The notes beneath the pieces were generated by a model. It saw only the letters and a list, made by a program, of their open reading frames with translations. It was not told the DNA's origin and made no database searches. Below are positions 13,526 through 21,910 of a stretch of DNA of 30,936 bases, one piece after another; the first letter of the stretch is position 1, and the number at the start of each line of letters is the position of its first letter. The stretch is taken from positions 1-30,936 of the IMG/VR virus record IMGVR_UViG_3300040801_002129. One strand, given 5' to 3'. Position numbers and translations under genes: made by a program. Source of the stretch: a virus.

Positions 13526-14881
13526 GTCTATATCGAACAGATCGTCCAGCGTGTCGATTGGATCTCGACCTGACTGTGTACCCGCTATATATGACGCTTC
13601 ATCAGCGCCCATCGTTGGGGGTCTGGTAGGATCGCTTCTAGACGGTAGCGTTACCGCTTGCACGCTTGGTGAGTCCGCATCTACCACACGGATATTTGCC
13701 TGCCACTTGAGAGTGACCATTTTACCAACACCATCACTAGTTCTGGTTTTGACAAACTGGAATCGGCATTCTCCTGCCGCTTTCATCGCTTCAGTTGCGA
13801 TGATAGATATCCAGGTGTCAGAGGTGTTGATCTTACTGATACCACCAGCGACGTGACTTTGACGAATTCTCGTCTCGTCGACAGCACCACGGTTCTGCTG
13901 GGAAGCAGTTGCAACGGCGATGTTGTAGTCGTTACCGATATCACGGAGCTGTTCAGCAGCTCTCTTATCTTTCTCGAAGACGTTGTCCGCAGACACCTTT
14001 TCGTTAGATCCCATGATGTCGAGATAGTCGACAATCAGAATGTCAGGGATGTAGCCCTTCTTGAGCTCGTATTCCTTCAGATAAGCACGAATGTCACGTG
14101 CAGTTGTTCCTGAATTCATACGCTTGATAGTGATGTTCGCAGCGGTTTCTGCTTTTCGCTCAACCGATTGAATAATCTTTTCCTTGTTGTATTTCCACGT
14201 GGCGGTCGGCACACCGGAAATCATCGTATCGTATCGCTGAGACACGAGATCCTCTGACAGCTCCAGAGAGATGTACAGAACGCGTCGGCCCATCTCAGCT
14301 TGGTTGAGACCATAGTTCGCCAGGATGACGGATTTACCGACACCTGAGTTGGCCGAGAACACGAGAAGTTCTTTCCGCGCGTGACCACCAAATAGTAGTT
14401 CGTCGACCTCCTTCCATCCAGTAGATAGACGTGCTCCGGTCTTCTCTTGGCGTTCAAGTCGCTCACGAACATCTTCGAAATAGTCGAGGCCGATATCACG
14501 GTTCAACGAAATTGTTAGGGCGTCTCGGATTGTGGTCTCAACGGCTCCGTAGTTACCTTCTGCGACTAGCTTTGGTGCACCAAGGATCGCCCGCTCCAGC
14601 GCTGAATACTTGCAGAATTCTTCGATCTCGTCGGCAACGTATTCAATCTGGTCATGCGTGACCTGTTGCTCTTTGAGTTCGACGGATGTTTCTGCTGCGA
14701 TCTGATCTGGCGAGGGGAGTGAGTTGTACTCGTCGTAGTAGTCTTTGAGGAACCGTACGGCTTTGCGGAACTCAGGATCAAAGTACTCCGGTTCCACAAT
14801 CGATGCACACATGGCGAAGGTGTCGGGTGATGCAACGAGGAATTCGATTAGTAGTTGTTGTTTCTTTGTGCTTATTTCCAT
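13523..14881 (-). CDS. 41: Replicative DNA helicase, DnaB/T4 gp41-like
   Basis: 452 residues (T4 gp41 is 475). It is the hexameric 5'-3' helicase of the primosome. The N-terminal DnaB-like domain spans about 1-130; the RecA-type core begins near RLSTGWKEVDELLFGG. Walker A is SANSGVGKS at 176-184, Walker B is ILIVDYLDIM near residue 290, and the DnaB motif ASQQNRGAVDETRIRQSHVAG near 325-345 includes sensor residues. All catalytic motifs are intact. AAGGAGG precedes the ATG. The C-terminal end LDDLFDID is acidic-hydrophobic. Primase gp61, its partner, is encoded 14 kb away on the same strand. Confidence 0.96.
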   Translation of the reverse strand: MEISTKKQQLLIEFLVASPDTFAMCASIVEPEYFDPEFRKAVRFLKDYYDEYNSLPSPDQIAAETSVELKEQQVTHDQIEYVADEIEEFCKYSALERAILGAPKLVAEGNYGAVETTIRDALTISLNRDIGLDYFEDVRERLERQEKTGARLSTGWKEVDELLFGGHARKELLVFSANSGVGKSVILANYGLNQAEMGRRVLYISLELSEDLVSQRYDTMISGVPTATWKYNKEKIIQSVERKAETAANITIKRMNSGTTARDIRAYLKEYELKKGYIPDILIVDYLDIMGSNEKVSADNVFEKDKRAAEQLRDIGNDYNIAVATASQQNRGAVDETRIRQSHVAGGISKINTSDTWISIIATEAMKAAGECRFQFVKTRTSDGVGKMVTLKWQANIRVVDADSPSVQAVTLPSRSDPTRPPTMGADEASYIAGTQSGRDPIDTLDDLFDID

Positions 14882-14925
14882 TCTTCTCTTTTCCTCCTTC
14901 TAGTGGGAGGTTTGGGTAGTAGTTG

Positions 14926-15870
14926 TTATACGATAAAGACTGGAGGATACACATCCTCAACAATGGTCTCAACTGCAAACAATTCAAACCCAGCCACAAC
15001 GAAAGAGGTGATGGCCTGATCAGCTCCAATTCCCGTAGGGTCCAGGATCTGTCGGGTAATCCTATCAGCGTTAGCAAACGGTGGCAGGGAGAGAAGGATC
15101 AGCATATCTTCTGTGGGACTGCTGAAGTAGAATGACGAGTTGTCTGATACGCCAGGAGTATTGGGTAGATCGCCTAGATCAATAGTACGCACTTCATACT
15201 CGAGTCCGTTGACTACAATCGTGTCAGCGCTGTTCCACGGGGACACAGATGCTGGGAACGCATCTGCCGTGTATGCCGTGGGAAACTCCACGCCGAGTTC
15301 CACGTATGTAATTTCAACAGGAGCCGTCGGTGGTGTTGGAACGGTGTGGTCGATTAGCGTCGCAACCGTTAGCACGTTGTTGGTAGAAATCTGAATACGA
15401 TCTGGTTCACCAATGGTGGTGCTTGTTGGTTGAAGCCTATTCGTCGTCCTTGCGATGAACTGAGCAATACCAGATTCGGGACGCGAGAAGTTCAATCGCA
15501 TCGTGTTAGAGTTGATGATCTCAACTTCAAAATCATCTGAATCCAGCTCCAGTCGTTGACTGGTTCCTGGTCGATCAACAGCAACCTGCACAACGGGGTT
15601 AGTATTCAGGTTGTGAGTTACGAGCCACGATGTCGATACAATTGTTTGTGTGTAGTCGAAAAGCACATTCCTTGGCTGCCTATTGGCGATTCCAGGAATG
15701 CGCTCAACGATTGCTGGGGTTCTTGCATCTTGCAAGCGATTTGTTTGAACCAACCGCCCAGAGCATCCCTCGGTAATCGTACACGCACCAATAGTCGTAA
15801 CCCCTCGCTGGTTTTCAGCGAGTTGGATCAAGCGATTACAACCATTGCATCTGTATACGATTACGGCCAT
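14926..15870 (-). CDS. Putative virion-type protein with N-terminal zinc ribbon
   Basis: 314 residues. The N terminus has four Cys in a zinc-ribbon pattern (YRCNGCNRLIQL, then ACTITEGCSGRL). The rest is beta-rich, Thr/Asn/Pro-rich and low in charge, with SWLVTHNLNTNPVVQVAVD, a motif style of phage fibre and virion proteins, plus strand-rich repeats to the C terminus. I infer a structural or tail-associated protein rather than an enzyme; this is odd next to the helicase gene. Start overlaps the upstream stop (TAATG). It is possibly carried by the late promoter at 16189-16196. Confidence 0.7.
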   Translation of the reverse strand: MAVIVYRCNGCNRLIQLAENQRGVTTIGACTITEGCSGRLVQTNRLQDARTPAIVERIPGIANRQPRNVLFDYTQTIVSTSWLVTHNLNTNPVVQVAVDRPGTSQRLELDSDDFEVEIINSNTMRLNFSRPESGIAQFIARTTNRLQPTSTTIGEPDRIQISTNNVLTVATLIDHTVPTPPTAPVEITYVELGVEFPTAYTADAFPASVSPWNSADTIVVNGLEYEVRTIDLGDLPNTPGVSDNSSFYFSSPTEDMLILLSLPPFANADRITRQILDPTGIGADQAITSFVVAGFELFAVETIVEDVYPPVFIV

Positions 15871-16172
15871 TACAGTTGGATCTTACTTGTGTCTAGATCA
15901 ATGCCAGTAACGTTTTTCAAATACGCATTCTCGGCGTCGTTGTTTGCCTTTGCAGCCATGACAATGCAAGCGCGGTTAAGACTAACCGTGTCAGTATCGG
16001 TTGCTGTGAGCATTGCTGGTACAAATCCAAGCTGAACGCCATTGGGACCAGGCTGCGCAACGATTGCCATCGGATCCTTGATTACCATCTCGTGCTCCAG
16101 TTGCTCAACGCACCGAGCAACCACCTCTTCTCCGGAAGCGAGCTTGAACGTCATGATTTCATTTTGTGCCAT
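15870..16172 (-). CDS. Small beta-barrel (Sm-like) hypothetical protein
   Basis: 100 residues. The start is ATG 16172 (MAQNEIMTFKL), preceded by CGGAGAAA; a longer frame from 16205 would overlap the promoter. The pattern FKLASGEEVVARCVEQ ... MVIKDPMAIVAQ ... QLGFVPAML ... ACIVMAAKANNDAENAYLKNVTGI resembles small Sm-like barrel proteins common in T4-like marine phages ('GE[DE]' turn, 'KDPM' strand). Function unknown; an RNA-binding role would be speculation. A late promoter ends 17 nt before the ATG, giving a very short leader with a ribosome-binding site. Confidence 0.75.
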   Translation of the reverse strand: MAQNEIMTFKLASGEEVVARCVEQLEHEMVIKDPMAIVAQPGPNGVQLGFVPAMLTATDTDTVSLNRACIVMAAKANNDAENAYLKNVTGIDLDTSKIQL

Positions 16173-16188
16173 GTGTTTCTCCGTATTG

Positions 16189-16196
16189 TATTTACA
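16189..16196 (-). promoter_or_regulatory. Late promoter TGTAAATA overlapping upstream stop codon
   Basis: Minus-strand TGTAAATACAATACGGAG leads to the ATG at 16172. Its TAA is the stop codon of the membrane-protein gene ending at 16192. The predicted start falls just ahead of the GGAG ribosome-binding site. Confidence 0.6.
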
Positions 16197-16440
16197 GACG
16201 GGCATATATCCCGTAGGTGTTGACAGCCATATAGTAGAGTTGAAGCACCACCAGCGCTGTTTCGTGCATTTTCATCCCTGCGTACAGCCAGCAGATAGTA
16301 CCGGTGGTGTACAGGGCAAATGGCCATACCTCAAGTGCGGTCTGTGGTGATACAGCCACTACAGTCGCCGCTATCATTAGCGATATAGTACCGAGCCACT
16401 TAACCCAGGTGATGTGCTTTGGTAGTGTGGTATTGTTCAA
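16192..16440 (-). CDS. Small multi-pass membrane protein, TTG start
   Basis: 82 residues with three hydrophobic segments (about 13-30, 39-55 and 60-80). The C-terminal part, LYTTGTICWLYAGMKMHET ... YYMAVNTYGIYARL, recalls small PQ-loop/PnuC-type transporter repeats, but it is too short for a complete transporter and this is only a resemblance. The only sensible start is TTG at 16440, which overlaps the upstream stop as TTGA, a variant of the ATGA coupling used elsewhere here. The stop codon lies inside the next late promoter. Confidence 0.62.
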   Translation of the reverse strand: MNNTTLPKHITWVKWLGTISLMIAATVVAVSPQTALEVWPFALYTTGTICWLYAGMKMHETALVVLQLYYMAVNTYGIYARL

Positions 16441-16643
16441 TTCTTAGCGTATTGAGGTAGGACTGGTATCTTAACCCGCTCACCCGATCGGCGCACAACC
16501 TCGTTGTTCTCAATCAGGTAATAGATCCTTGCAAGCTCAATTTCCTCTGCTGTCATTTGATTATCGTTGTACAGCTTGATTACACCGTACACAGTCTCAC
16601 CAGCTCTAAATTGGTGATCCACAGTGTCATAGTGCTTGGGCAT
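16437..16643 (-). CDS. Small hypothetical protein
   Basis: 68 residues, soluble. AAGGGAG precedes the ATG. The N-terminal half has strand-like GETVYGVIKLYND, followed by a helix AEEIELARIYYLIENNE and a short basic end (RRSGERVKIPVLPQY). No family recognised. It couples by TTGA to the membrane protein that follows and stands 3 nt after the stop at 16647. Confidence 0.65.
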   Translation of the reverse strand: MPKHYDTVDHQFRAGETVYGVIKLYNDNQMTAEEIELARIYYLIENNEVVRRSGERVKIPVLPQYAKN

Positions 16644-16646
16644 ATT

Positions 16647-17219
16647 CTAACTCCCTTGGATTAATGACAACAATTCATCGTAGTCGGGGAATGCCGACTG
16701 ACGAACTGCATAGTAAGCGGGGGTGTTATATATGATGATCTCAGCTCCGTGCTCAATACCTTCATCTAGGCGCTCTGAGCAATATGTGAACTTCAATAGA
16801 TCCTGGAAGGTCTGCTCGGCTGCATCGCTGCTGAGGTTGTCGAAGATCGATTCATACACGGTTCTAAATTCGTGACTGGAGTTTGCCACCTCTTTAGAAT
16901 ACAGATATTTGAACCCATTGACGGGAAACACATAAAAGGGTTCGTATCCGTCGAGCGCTTCCTCTAGTACACCACTTGCAAATACAGCGCGCTGACGCAA
17001 ATAGCCGAATTGATCGTCGAACGCTTCGTTGAAGGTTTCTACGAATTCTGAGGAGTGCTTACGTTTCCTCACCTTCACCCGATGAACATCGGAATAGTGT
17101 TCAGGTAGATTCTTAAACAGTGGGAGACCGTTAGCCCCCTCGATAAAGGAGCTAACGTGGTCTCCAACAGTTCGTAGAGCTGCGTGTTCTTGTGGGTTGA
17201 GTAACTGTCTGAGTTGCAT
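16647..17219 (-). CDS. Unknown late protein (possible ADP-ribosyltransferase-like fold)
   Basis: 190 residues from ATG 17219 (MQLRQLLNPQEH). A longer frame begins at 17246, but a late promoter ends 5 nt before 17219, so I prefer the shorter start; no ribosome-binding site is seen. Segments GLPLFKNLPEHY, KVRKRKHSSEFVETFNEAFDD, FGYLRQRAVFAS, FYVFPVNGFKYLYSKEV and EIIIYN resemble a group of phage proteins in which a first Arg/Lys strand, a helix with 'R.. .F.T' and a 'P.. .Y.WS' strand suggest an ADP-ribosyltransferase-like fold. The key ExE motif is not obvious, so enzyme activity is doubtful. Confidence 0.7.
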   Translation of the reverse strand: MQLRQLLNPQEHAALRTVGDHVSSFIEGANGLPLFKNLPEHYSDVHRVKVRKRKHSSEFVETFNEAFDDQFGYLRQRAVFASGVLEEALDGYEPFYVFPVNGFKYLYSKEVANSSHEFRTVYESIFDNLSSDAAEQTFQDLLKFTYCSERLDEGIEHGAEIIIYNTPAYYAVRQSAFPDYDELLSLIQGS

Positions 17220-17224
17220 AGGCG

Positions 17225-17232
17225 TATTTAGG
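17225..17232 (-). promoter_or_regulatory. Late promoter CCTAAATA, 5 nt before ATG
   Basis: Minus-strand CCTAAATA, then CGCCT, then ATG at 17219, identical in spacing to the promoters at 10657, 21393 and 24121. There is no ribosome-binding site. It decides the start of the 190-residue protein. Confidence 0.62.
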
Positions 17233-17242
17233 CCTATGATTC

Positions 17243-17491
17243 TCACCCATTAAATTCAGCAGCTTCCTCTTCCATCAGCTTGATTAGGTCATTCGCACGC
17301 TGAATGACCTTTGGCAGCATGTACGGGGGGCATTGGTCCATTTCGTGGATTAGGTATGCGAAGTCGCATTGAAACTCATACAACTTCGATCCCTTCACGG
17401 CACGGGATCTTGGTCCAAAGGGTTCTGACGCCTTCTCAAAGGCGCGTCGGAGGTAATCCAGCACTTGACGCTGGTCGATTTCTTTTGCCAT
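17243..17491 (-). CDS. Small helical hypothetical protein
   Basis: 82 residues, mostly helical and charged (VLDYLRRAFEKASEPF, FAYLIHEMDQCPPY, VIQRANDLIKLMEEEAAEF). AAGG lies about 10 nt before the ATG. No motif recognised. Its stop lies just ahead of the late promoter at 17225-17232. The 86-nt gap on its upstream side (17492-17577) holds only an inverted repeat CGCTAA/TTAGCG (17525-17541). Confidence 0.62.
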   Translation of the reverse strand: MAKEIDQRQVLDYLRRAFEKASEPFGPRSRAVKGSKLYEFQCDFAYLIHEMDQCPPYMLPKVIQRANDLIKLMEEEAAEFNG

Positions 17492-17524
17492 TGTTCTAGA
17501 ACCTTACTGGCAGATTGTAGACAA

Positions 17525-17541
17525 CGCTAACGTAATTAGCG
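17525..17541. repeat. Short inverted repeat in intergenic gap
   Basis: CGCTAA (17525-17530) and TTAGCG (17536-17541) form a perfect 6-bp stem with a 5-nt loop in the only gap between the genes ending at 17578 and starting at 17491. No U tract follows on either strand; a weak terminator, processing site or protein site are all possible. Confidence 0.35.
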
Positions 17542-17577
17542 CACCCGGGAACTAGCTTACTTATAGTCAGTCAGAGA

Positions 17578-17778
17578 TCAACGGTGTTCTTTAGGGGGAA
17601 TTACTTTGACCGCATTTGTTGGTCTAATCTCGCGCTCAAGGTCTTTGATGATCCCCATGGCCAGCTGATATAACCGTTGCGATACAAGTTGTTCAACATG
17701 AGGCTCAACGTCCTCCACCATCGTTACGAGGTGAAACTCTAGGTATTCCAGTAGTGCTTTCTTTTCAGCAGCTCTCAT
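17578..17778 (-). CDS. Small helical hypothetical protein divergent from nrdA
   Basis: 66 residues from ATG 17778 (MRAAEKKALLEYLEF), chosen because AAGGG lies 8 nt upstream; a longer frame runs back to 18093 but lies opposite nrdA and is not credible. The protein is almost wholly helical and amphipathic (VEDVEPHVEQLVSQRLYQLAM, IKDLEREI), ending in a basic tail. The late promoter at 17816-17823 gives a 37-nt leader. No function recognised. Confidence 0.62.
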   Translation of the reverse strand: MRAAEKKALLEYLEFHLVTMVEDVEPHVEQLVSQRLYQLAMGIIKDLEREIRPTNAVKVIPPKEHR

Positions 17779-17789
17779 GCCAGCAACCC

Positions 17790-17819
17790 TTGACTCTAAG
17801 TACGCGGTTCTAGGATATT
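17790..17819 (+). promoter_or_regulatory. Sigma70-like promoter for the nrd module
   Basis: TTGACT (17790-17795; 5 of 6 matches to TTGACA), an 18-nt spacer and GATATT (17814-17819; 4 of 6 matches). This would give early transcription of nrdA and nrdB by host polymerase before the late motif at 17842 is used. Confidence 0.42.
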
Positions 17820-17823
17820 TAGC
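17816..17823 (-). promoter_or_regulatory. Late promoter GCTAAATA (minus)
   Basis: Minus-strand GCTAAATATCC, 37 nt before the ATG at 17778, with AAGGG near the ATG. It overlaps the -10 of the plus-strand sigma70-like promoter, so the two transcription modes may exclude each other. Confidence 0.5.
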
Positions 17824-17841
17824 TATTGACGAATTGAAGGT

Positions 17842-17849
17842 ACTAAATA
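17842..17849 (+). promoter_or_regulatory. Late promoter ACTAAATA (plus)
   Basis: ACTAAATAACC lies 119 nt before nrdA, back to back with the minus-strand copy at 17816-17823. The long leader (about 110 nt, 17855-17968) contains a GC-rich segment but no other gene or clear riboswitch. Confidence 0.5.
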
Positions 17850-17968
17850 ACCCTACGCTTCCACCGCCCTGTGAAGACGTAACCAGAAAATACCTTGCAT
17901 CGACCGGACACGGAGGTCTGGTGGGTGACCCATACGCTTTCAAAAATAAGAACAACAAGGAGAAGTAC

Positions 17969-20263
17969 ATGACAGCTGACCTCCCTATCGTCACAAAACG
18001 TGACGGCAGTAAGGAACCTCTCGACATTGAAAAGATCCACCAAGTCCTATTCTGGGCTACTGAGGGGATCACCGGAGTTTCAGTCTCCGACATCGAAATG
18101 AAGGCTAAGATCCAATTCTACGACGGCATCGCCACGCGTGATATCCATGGGATGCTAGTTCAAGCCGCGGCCGATCTGATCGACGAAAACAACACAAATT
18201 ACCAATACGTTGCAGCGCGTCTCATGCTGTTCAACCTTCGGAAGGAAGTGCTTGGCCAGTTTGACCCAATTCCACTTCGCACGTTCGTTGAGCTCAACGT
18301 TAGTCGTGGTTTGTACGACGCTGCAATCTTTGACTACTACAACGACGAAGACTTCAAGAAGCTAGAAAAGATCGTTAAGCACGATCGTGATATGAACTTC
18401 ACGTATGCCGCTATGAAGCAATTGCAAGGCAAATATCTCATGCAGCAGCGAAATACGGGGAAGATTTACGAAACGCCGCAGTATGCATACATCATGATTG
18501 CCGCAACGATGTTTGCTACGTATCCTGAAGAAACACGCATGCGATACGTCAAGGACTTTTACAATCAGGTTTCTCTTGGCGACAGCACACTACCAACTCC
18601 CATCATGGCTGGTGTTCGTACCCCCGATCGTCAGTATTCGTCGTGTGTGTTGATTGAGACGGATGACAGCCTTGATAGCATCATCGCGACGGCTGGCTCA
18701 ATCGTTAAGTACATCTCCAACAAGGCTGGTATCGGCATCGGTGCTGGTCGCATTCGTGCAGAGGGTTCCCAGATTCGCAATGGTCAATCTGTTCATACGG
18801 GCGTCACGCCGTTCTTCCGCTTTTTCCAGTCAGCCGTAAAAAGCTGTTCACAGGGCGGAGTTCGCGGAGGAGCGGCGACGCTTTACGTCCCTCTTTGGCA
18901 TGCTGAAATTGAGGACATCCTTGTTCTGAAGAACAACAAGGGCACGGAGGACAACCGCGTTCGCCGTCTTGACTACGGCATCCAGCTGAACAAGCTGATG
19001 TACGCTAGGTTCATCAAGGGTGGACACATCACACTTTTCTCACCACACGATGTGCCTGATTTGTACGAGGCGTTCTTCGAAGACCAAGAGGAATTCGAGC
19101 GTCTGTATGTCAAGTACGAAAACGACCGCAAGACGCCGAAGACAAAGGTACCTGCTAGTACCCTGTTCGCTAGTTTGATGACGGAACGAGCTGAGACGGG
19201 TCGCATCTATACGATGAACGTCGACCATGCCAACACTCACAGTTCATTCACGGTTCCTATCCGTATGTCGAACCTATGCTGTGAGATTGACCTACCGACT
19301 AAGCCTCTGAAGAGTCTTGATGATCCTGATGGAGAGATCTCGCTGTGCACCCTATCGGCAATCAATCTCGGTACGATCAACCTTAACAACCTCGAGGATA
19401 TTGAGCGCCGCTGCGACTTGATTGTTCGCTCCCTTGACCAGTTGATCGATTATCAAGACTACCCGGTTGTTGCTGCAGAGAAATCAACCAAAGCACGTCG
19501 CCCGCTAGGGGTTGGGGTGGTCAATTACGCGTATTACCTCGCAAAGAACGGGTACAAGTATTCAGACCCGGGGGCGCTACGCTTCACACATGAAACATTC
19601 GAGGCCCTGTCGTACTACCTAATCAAGGCATCGGTTGAGCTTGCAAAAGAAAAGGGTAGATGCGAGTGGTTCCACGAAACCAAGTATGCGCAGGGACTAC
19701 TCCCGATCGACACCTACAAAAAGGATGTAGACACGCTGTGCGATTCAACACTGAACCTTGACTGGGATACTCTCAGGGCGGAAATTGCTGAGCATGGCAT
19801 GCGTAACAGTACGCTGATGGCCATCATGCCAGCAGAAACGTCCGCGCAAATTGTCAACGCGACAAACGGTATCGAACCGCCACGCGGCATCGTAACGGTC
19901 AAGGGCAGTAAGAATGCAAACGCACCACAGGTAGTTCCTGAGCCCGTTAAGCTTCGGAACAAGTACGAGTTCCAGTTCGATATGCCATCGAACGATGGGT
20001 ACATCAAGCTAACGTGCATTATGCAGAAGTTTATGGATCAAGGTATTTCTGTAAACACTTACTACCAGCCATCGCGGTACCCCGACAAAAAGGTACCTAT
20101 GTCCGAAATGCAGGGTGATCTCCTTACGATGTACAAATATGGTGTTAAGCAGGCATACTATCACAACACAGATGACAACTCATCGGACGGTGCAGATGAA
20201 GAGCCAACGCCGCTAGCAGATCTGAACCCCGAAGATGAAGAATGCCCATCTTGCGTACTATAA
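17969..20263 (+). CDS. nrdA: Ribonucleotide reductase class Ia, alpha subunit
   Basis: 764 residues (E. coli NrdA 761). It reduces NDPs to dNDPs. The start is ATG 17969 (MTADLPIVTKRDGS) with AAGGAG 8 nt upstream; an open frame extends back to 17777 but lacks a ribosome-binding site. The N-terminal ATP cone is present (VTKRDGSKEPLDIEKIHQVL), so dATP control is probable. Active-site Cys are in SSCVLIETD, NLCCEIDLP and SLCTLSAINLG; the MPAETSAQIVNATNG loop follows. The C terminus ends CPSCVL, the redox-active Cys pair reduced by a thioredoxin-type donor. The gene is intact, with no intron or intein, and is on the opposite strand to the replication genes. Confidence 0.98.
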   Translation: MTADLPIVTKRDGSKEPLDIEKIHQVLFWATEGITGVSVSDIEMKAKIQFYDGIATRDIHGMLVQAAADLIDENNTNYQYVAARLMLFNLRKEVLGQFDPIPLRTFVELNVSRGLYDAAIFDYYNDEDFKKLEKIVKHDRDMNFTYAAMKQLQGKYLMQQRNTGKIYETPQYAYIMIAATMFATYPEETRMRYVKDFYNQVSLGDSTLPTPIMAGVRTPDRQYSSCVLIETDDSLDSIIATAGSIVKYISNKAGIGIGAGRIRAEGSQIRNGQSVHTGVTPFFRFFQSAVKSCSQGGVRGGAATLYVPLWHAEIEDILVLKNNKGTEDNRVRRLDYGIQLNKLMYARFIKGGHITLFSPHDVPDLYEAFFEDQEEFERLYVKYENDRKTPKTKVPASTLFASLMTERAETGRIYTMNVDHANTHSSFTVPIRMSNLCCEIDLPTKPLKSLDDPDGEISLCTLSAINLGTINLNNLEDIERRCDLIVRSLDQLIDYQDYPVVAAEKSTKARRPLGVGVVNYAYYLAKNGYKYSDPGALRFTHETFEALSYYLIKASVELAKEKGRCEWFHETKYAQGLLPIDTYKKDVDTLCDSTLNLDWDTLRAEIAEHGMRNSTLMAIMPAETSAQIVNATNGIEPPRGIVTVKGSKNANAPQVVPEPVKLRNKYEFQFDMPSNDGYIKLTCIMQKFMDQGISVNTYYQPSRYPDKKVPMSEMQGDLLTMYKYGVKQAYYHNTDDNSSDGADEEPTPLADLNPEDEECPSCVL

Positions 20264-20272
20264 GGAACAACA

Positions 20273-21397
20273 ATGAGCGTATTTTCTACAGAGAAAACAG
20301 ATTTCACACGAGAGGCGATGTTTTTCGGCGCTGAGCCGAACATCGCCCGCTACGATGTTCAGAAGTATCCAATCTTCGAAGAGCTGACGGAGACGCAGCT
20401 ACAGCAGTTCTGGCTTCCACCGGAGCATGACATCTCCAAGGACGCTCGTGATTTCAAGCGTCTCTCCGACCACGAGAAGCATTGCTTTCTCTCAAATCTC
20501 AAGTACCAGATCCTCTTAGATTCTGTGCAAGGGCGCTCTCCATCGATTGCGTTCCTGCCTTTTGTGTCGATTCCAGAGCTGGAAGTGTGCATCCAGGCGT
20601 GGGCATTCTTCGAGACCATCCATAGTCGTTCGTATACGTACATTATCAAGAATGTTGTTCCGAATCCGTCAGACGTATACGACGTGATTCTTGATGACGA
20701 GAACATCGTTGCCCGCGCTAGCGTGGTAACGCGGCACTACGACGAGTTTATCGAATACGGGAACTTGTACAAGATTCTTGGTTTCGGTGAGCACACCATC
20801 AACGGCAAGAAAGTCAGCATCACAAGTCGCGAACTAAAGCGCAAGCTGTACATGGCTCTGATTTCCGTATACATTCTAGAAGGGATCCGTTTCTACGTTT
20901 CCTTTGCATGCTCTTTCGCGTTTGCCCAGCAGGACAAGATGGAAGGCAATGCTAAGCAGATCGGCTTCATTGCACGCGACGAAGCACAGCATTTCGCTAT
21001 TACCACCAACATCATTCGAATCTACCAACAAAAAGAGAATGACAAAGAGATGCTGGAAGTGATGGCAGAGTGTGAACCTGCTGTATACGAGCTGTTCGAG
21101 AATGCTGTGATGCAGGAGAAAGAGTGGGCTCAGTACCTGTTCAAAGACGGCTCGATGATCGGTCTCAATGCAGAGCTCCTGTCACAATACGTCGAATGGA
21201 TGGCCAATAAGCGTATGCGGGGTATTGGTCTGAAGGGACCTTACAACCAACCTACTAATCCGCTCTCGTGGGTACAGTCGTGGTTGAACGGTAAGAAAAA
21301 GCAGGTTGCGCCGCAGGAAACAGAAATTCCCATGTACCTAGTGGGTGCTGTAGCGAATGATGTGAAAGAGGGCGCGTTTGAAAACTTCGAGTTGTAA
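20273..21397 (+). CDS. nrdB: Ribonucleotide reductase class Ia, beta subunit
   Basis: 374 residues (E. coli NrdB 375). It carries the diiron-tyrosyl radical centre. Metal ligands are D83, E114, H117, E203, E237 and H240, with radical Tyr121 in ETIHSRSY, all within one residue of the E. coli numbers (D84, E115, H118, Y122, E204, E238, H241). Nine bases separate it from nrdA and AAGGA precedes the ATG. The C terminus is acidic and ends GAFENFEL, the usual site for binding NrdA. Its TAA stop is the first triplet of the late promoter core of the next gene. Confidence 0.98.
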   Translation: MSVFSTEKTDFTREAMFFGAEPNIARYDVQKYPIFEELTETQLQQFWLPPEHDISKDARDFKRLSDHEKHCFLSNLKYQILLDSVQGRSPSIAFLPFVSIPELEVCIQAWAFFETIHSRSYTYIIKNVVPNPSDVYDVILDDENIVARASVVTRHYDEFIEYGNLYKILGFGEHTINGKKVSITSRELKRKLYMALISVYILEGIRFYVSFACSFAFAQQDKMEGNAKQIGFIARDEAQHFAITTNIIRIYQQKENDKEMLEVMAECEPAVYELFENAVMQEKEWAQYLFKDGSMIGLNAELLSQYVEWMANKRMRGIGLKGPYNQPTNPLSWVQSWLNGKKKQVAPQETEIPMYLVGAVANDVKEGAFENFEL

Positions 21398-21400
21398 ATA
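21393..21400 (+). promoter_or_regulatory. Late promoter TGTAAATA, 5 nt before ATG and over nrdB stop
   Basis: TGTAAATA, then CACGC, then ATG at 21406. The TAA in the core is the nrdB stop codon. No ribosome-binding site stands between; leaderless initiation is predicted. Confidence 0.62.
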
Positions 21401-21405
21401 CACGC

Positions 21406-21903
21406 ATGCTTCTCAACGAGCTTTTCAGCCCTGGCTCCGCAAAGAAAACTTGGAAACGCGTTAAAACTTCTCCGCGTTTCCAAGTTTACGCGTTCCCTGT
21501 CATCATTAACGGGAAAGATTCCAAGTACTATGTTACTTTTGATGGCAACCTAACGGTTGGTGAAGTTAGATTGCTTGGTATTGACGATTGGAAAGAGCAC
21601 AGTATTTGGCAGATTGTATTTGGTCTTGAGATCGGCGGCGACGAGGATTCCTATCGCGAAGACATCTTTAATACTGGCGGTCAACATATTAAAGTGTTTG
21701 CATCTGTAATCGATATTGTTCGTGACTTTGTAAAGAGAAAGCAGCCCGATATCTTGTTCTTCACAGCTGAGGAACCGTCACGCGTAAAGCTGTATAATCG
21801 CTTAGCGAAGCAGTTAGCGAAGATGATGGGTGGCAAAGTTGTGAAAGATAGCTATCGCGGAACGGCCTACGTAGTGTATAGCGCTAAAGGACTGGAGATA
21901 TAA
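21406..21903 (+). CDS. Unknown phage protein, paralogue A, LLxE leader
   Basis: 165 residues. It starts MLLNELF. A beta-rich domain (FQVYAFPVIINGKDSKYYVTF, WQIVFGLEIGG) is followed by a conserved C-terminal block: FASVIDIVRDFVKRKQPD ... LFFTAEEPSRVKLYNRLAKQL. This block is found in many T4-like phage proteins without a function known to me and is shared with the next gene. LLNE/L fits a prohead-protease site. It is read from a late promoter with the ATG at the predicted +1. Confidence 0.78.
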   Translation: MLLNELFSPGSAKKTWKRVKTSPRFQVYAFPVIINGKDSKYYVTFDGNLTVGEVRLLGIDDWKEHSIWQIVFGLEIGGDEDSYREDIFNTGGQHIKVFASVIDIVRDFVKRKQPDILFFTAEEPSRVKLYNRLAKQLAKMMGGKVVKDSYRGTAYVVYSAKGLEI

Positions 21904-21910
21904 CATTCTA

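Noticed and set aside
17779-18093. N-terminal extension of the minus-strand gene ending at 17578, opposite nrdA
   Set aside because: It would cross the nrd promoters and leader and lies antisense to nrdA coding sequence; the ATG at 17778 has its own ribosome-binding site.
4694-21397. Introns, homing endonucleases or inteins in 43, nrdA, nrdB, common in T4-like phages
   Set aside because: All three genes are continuous, near standard length, with catalytic residues at expected spacings.
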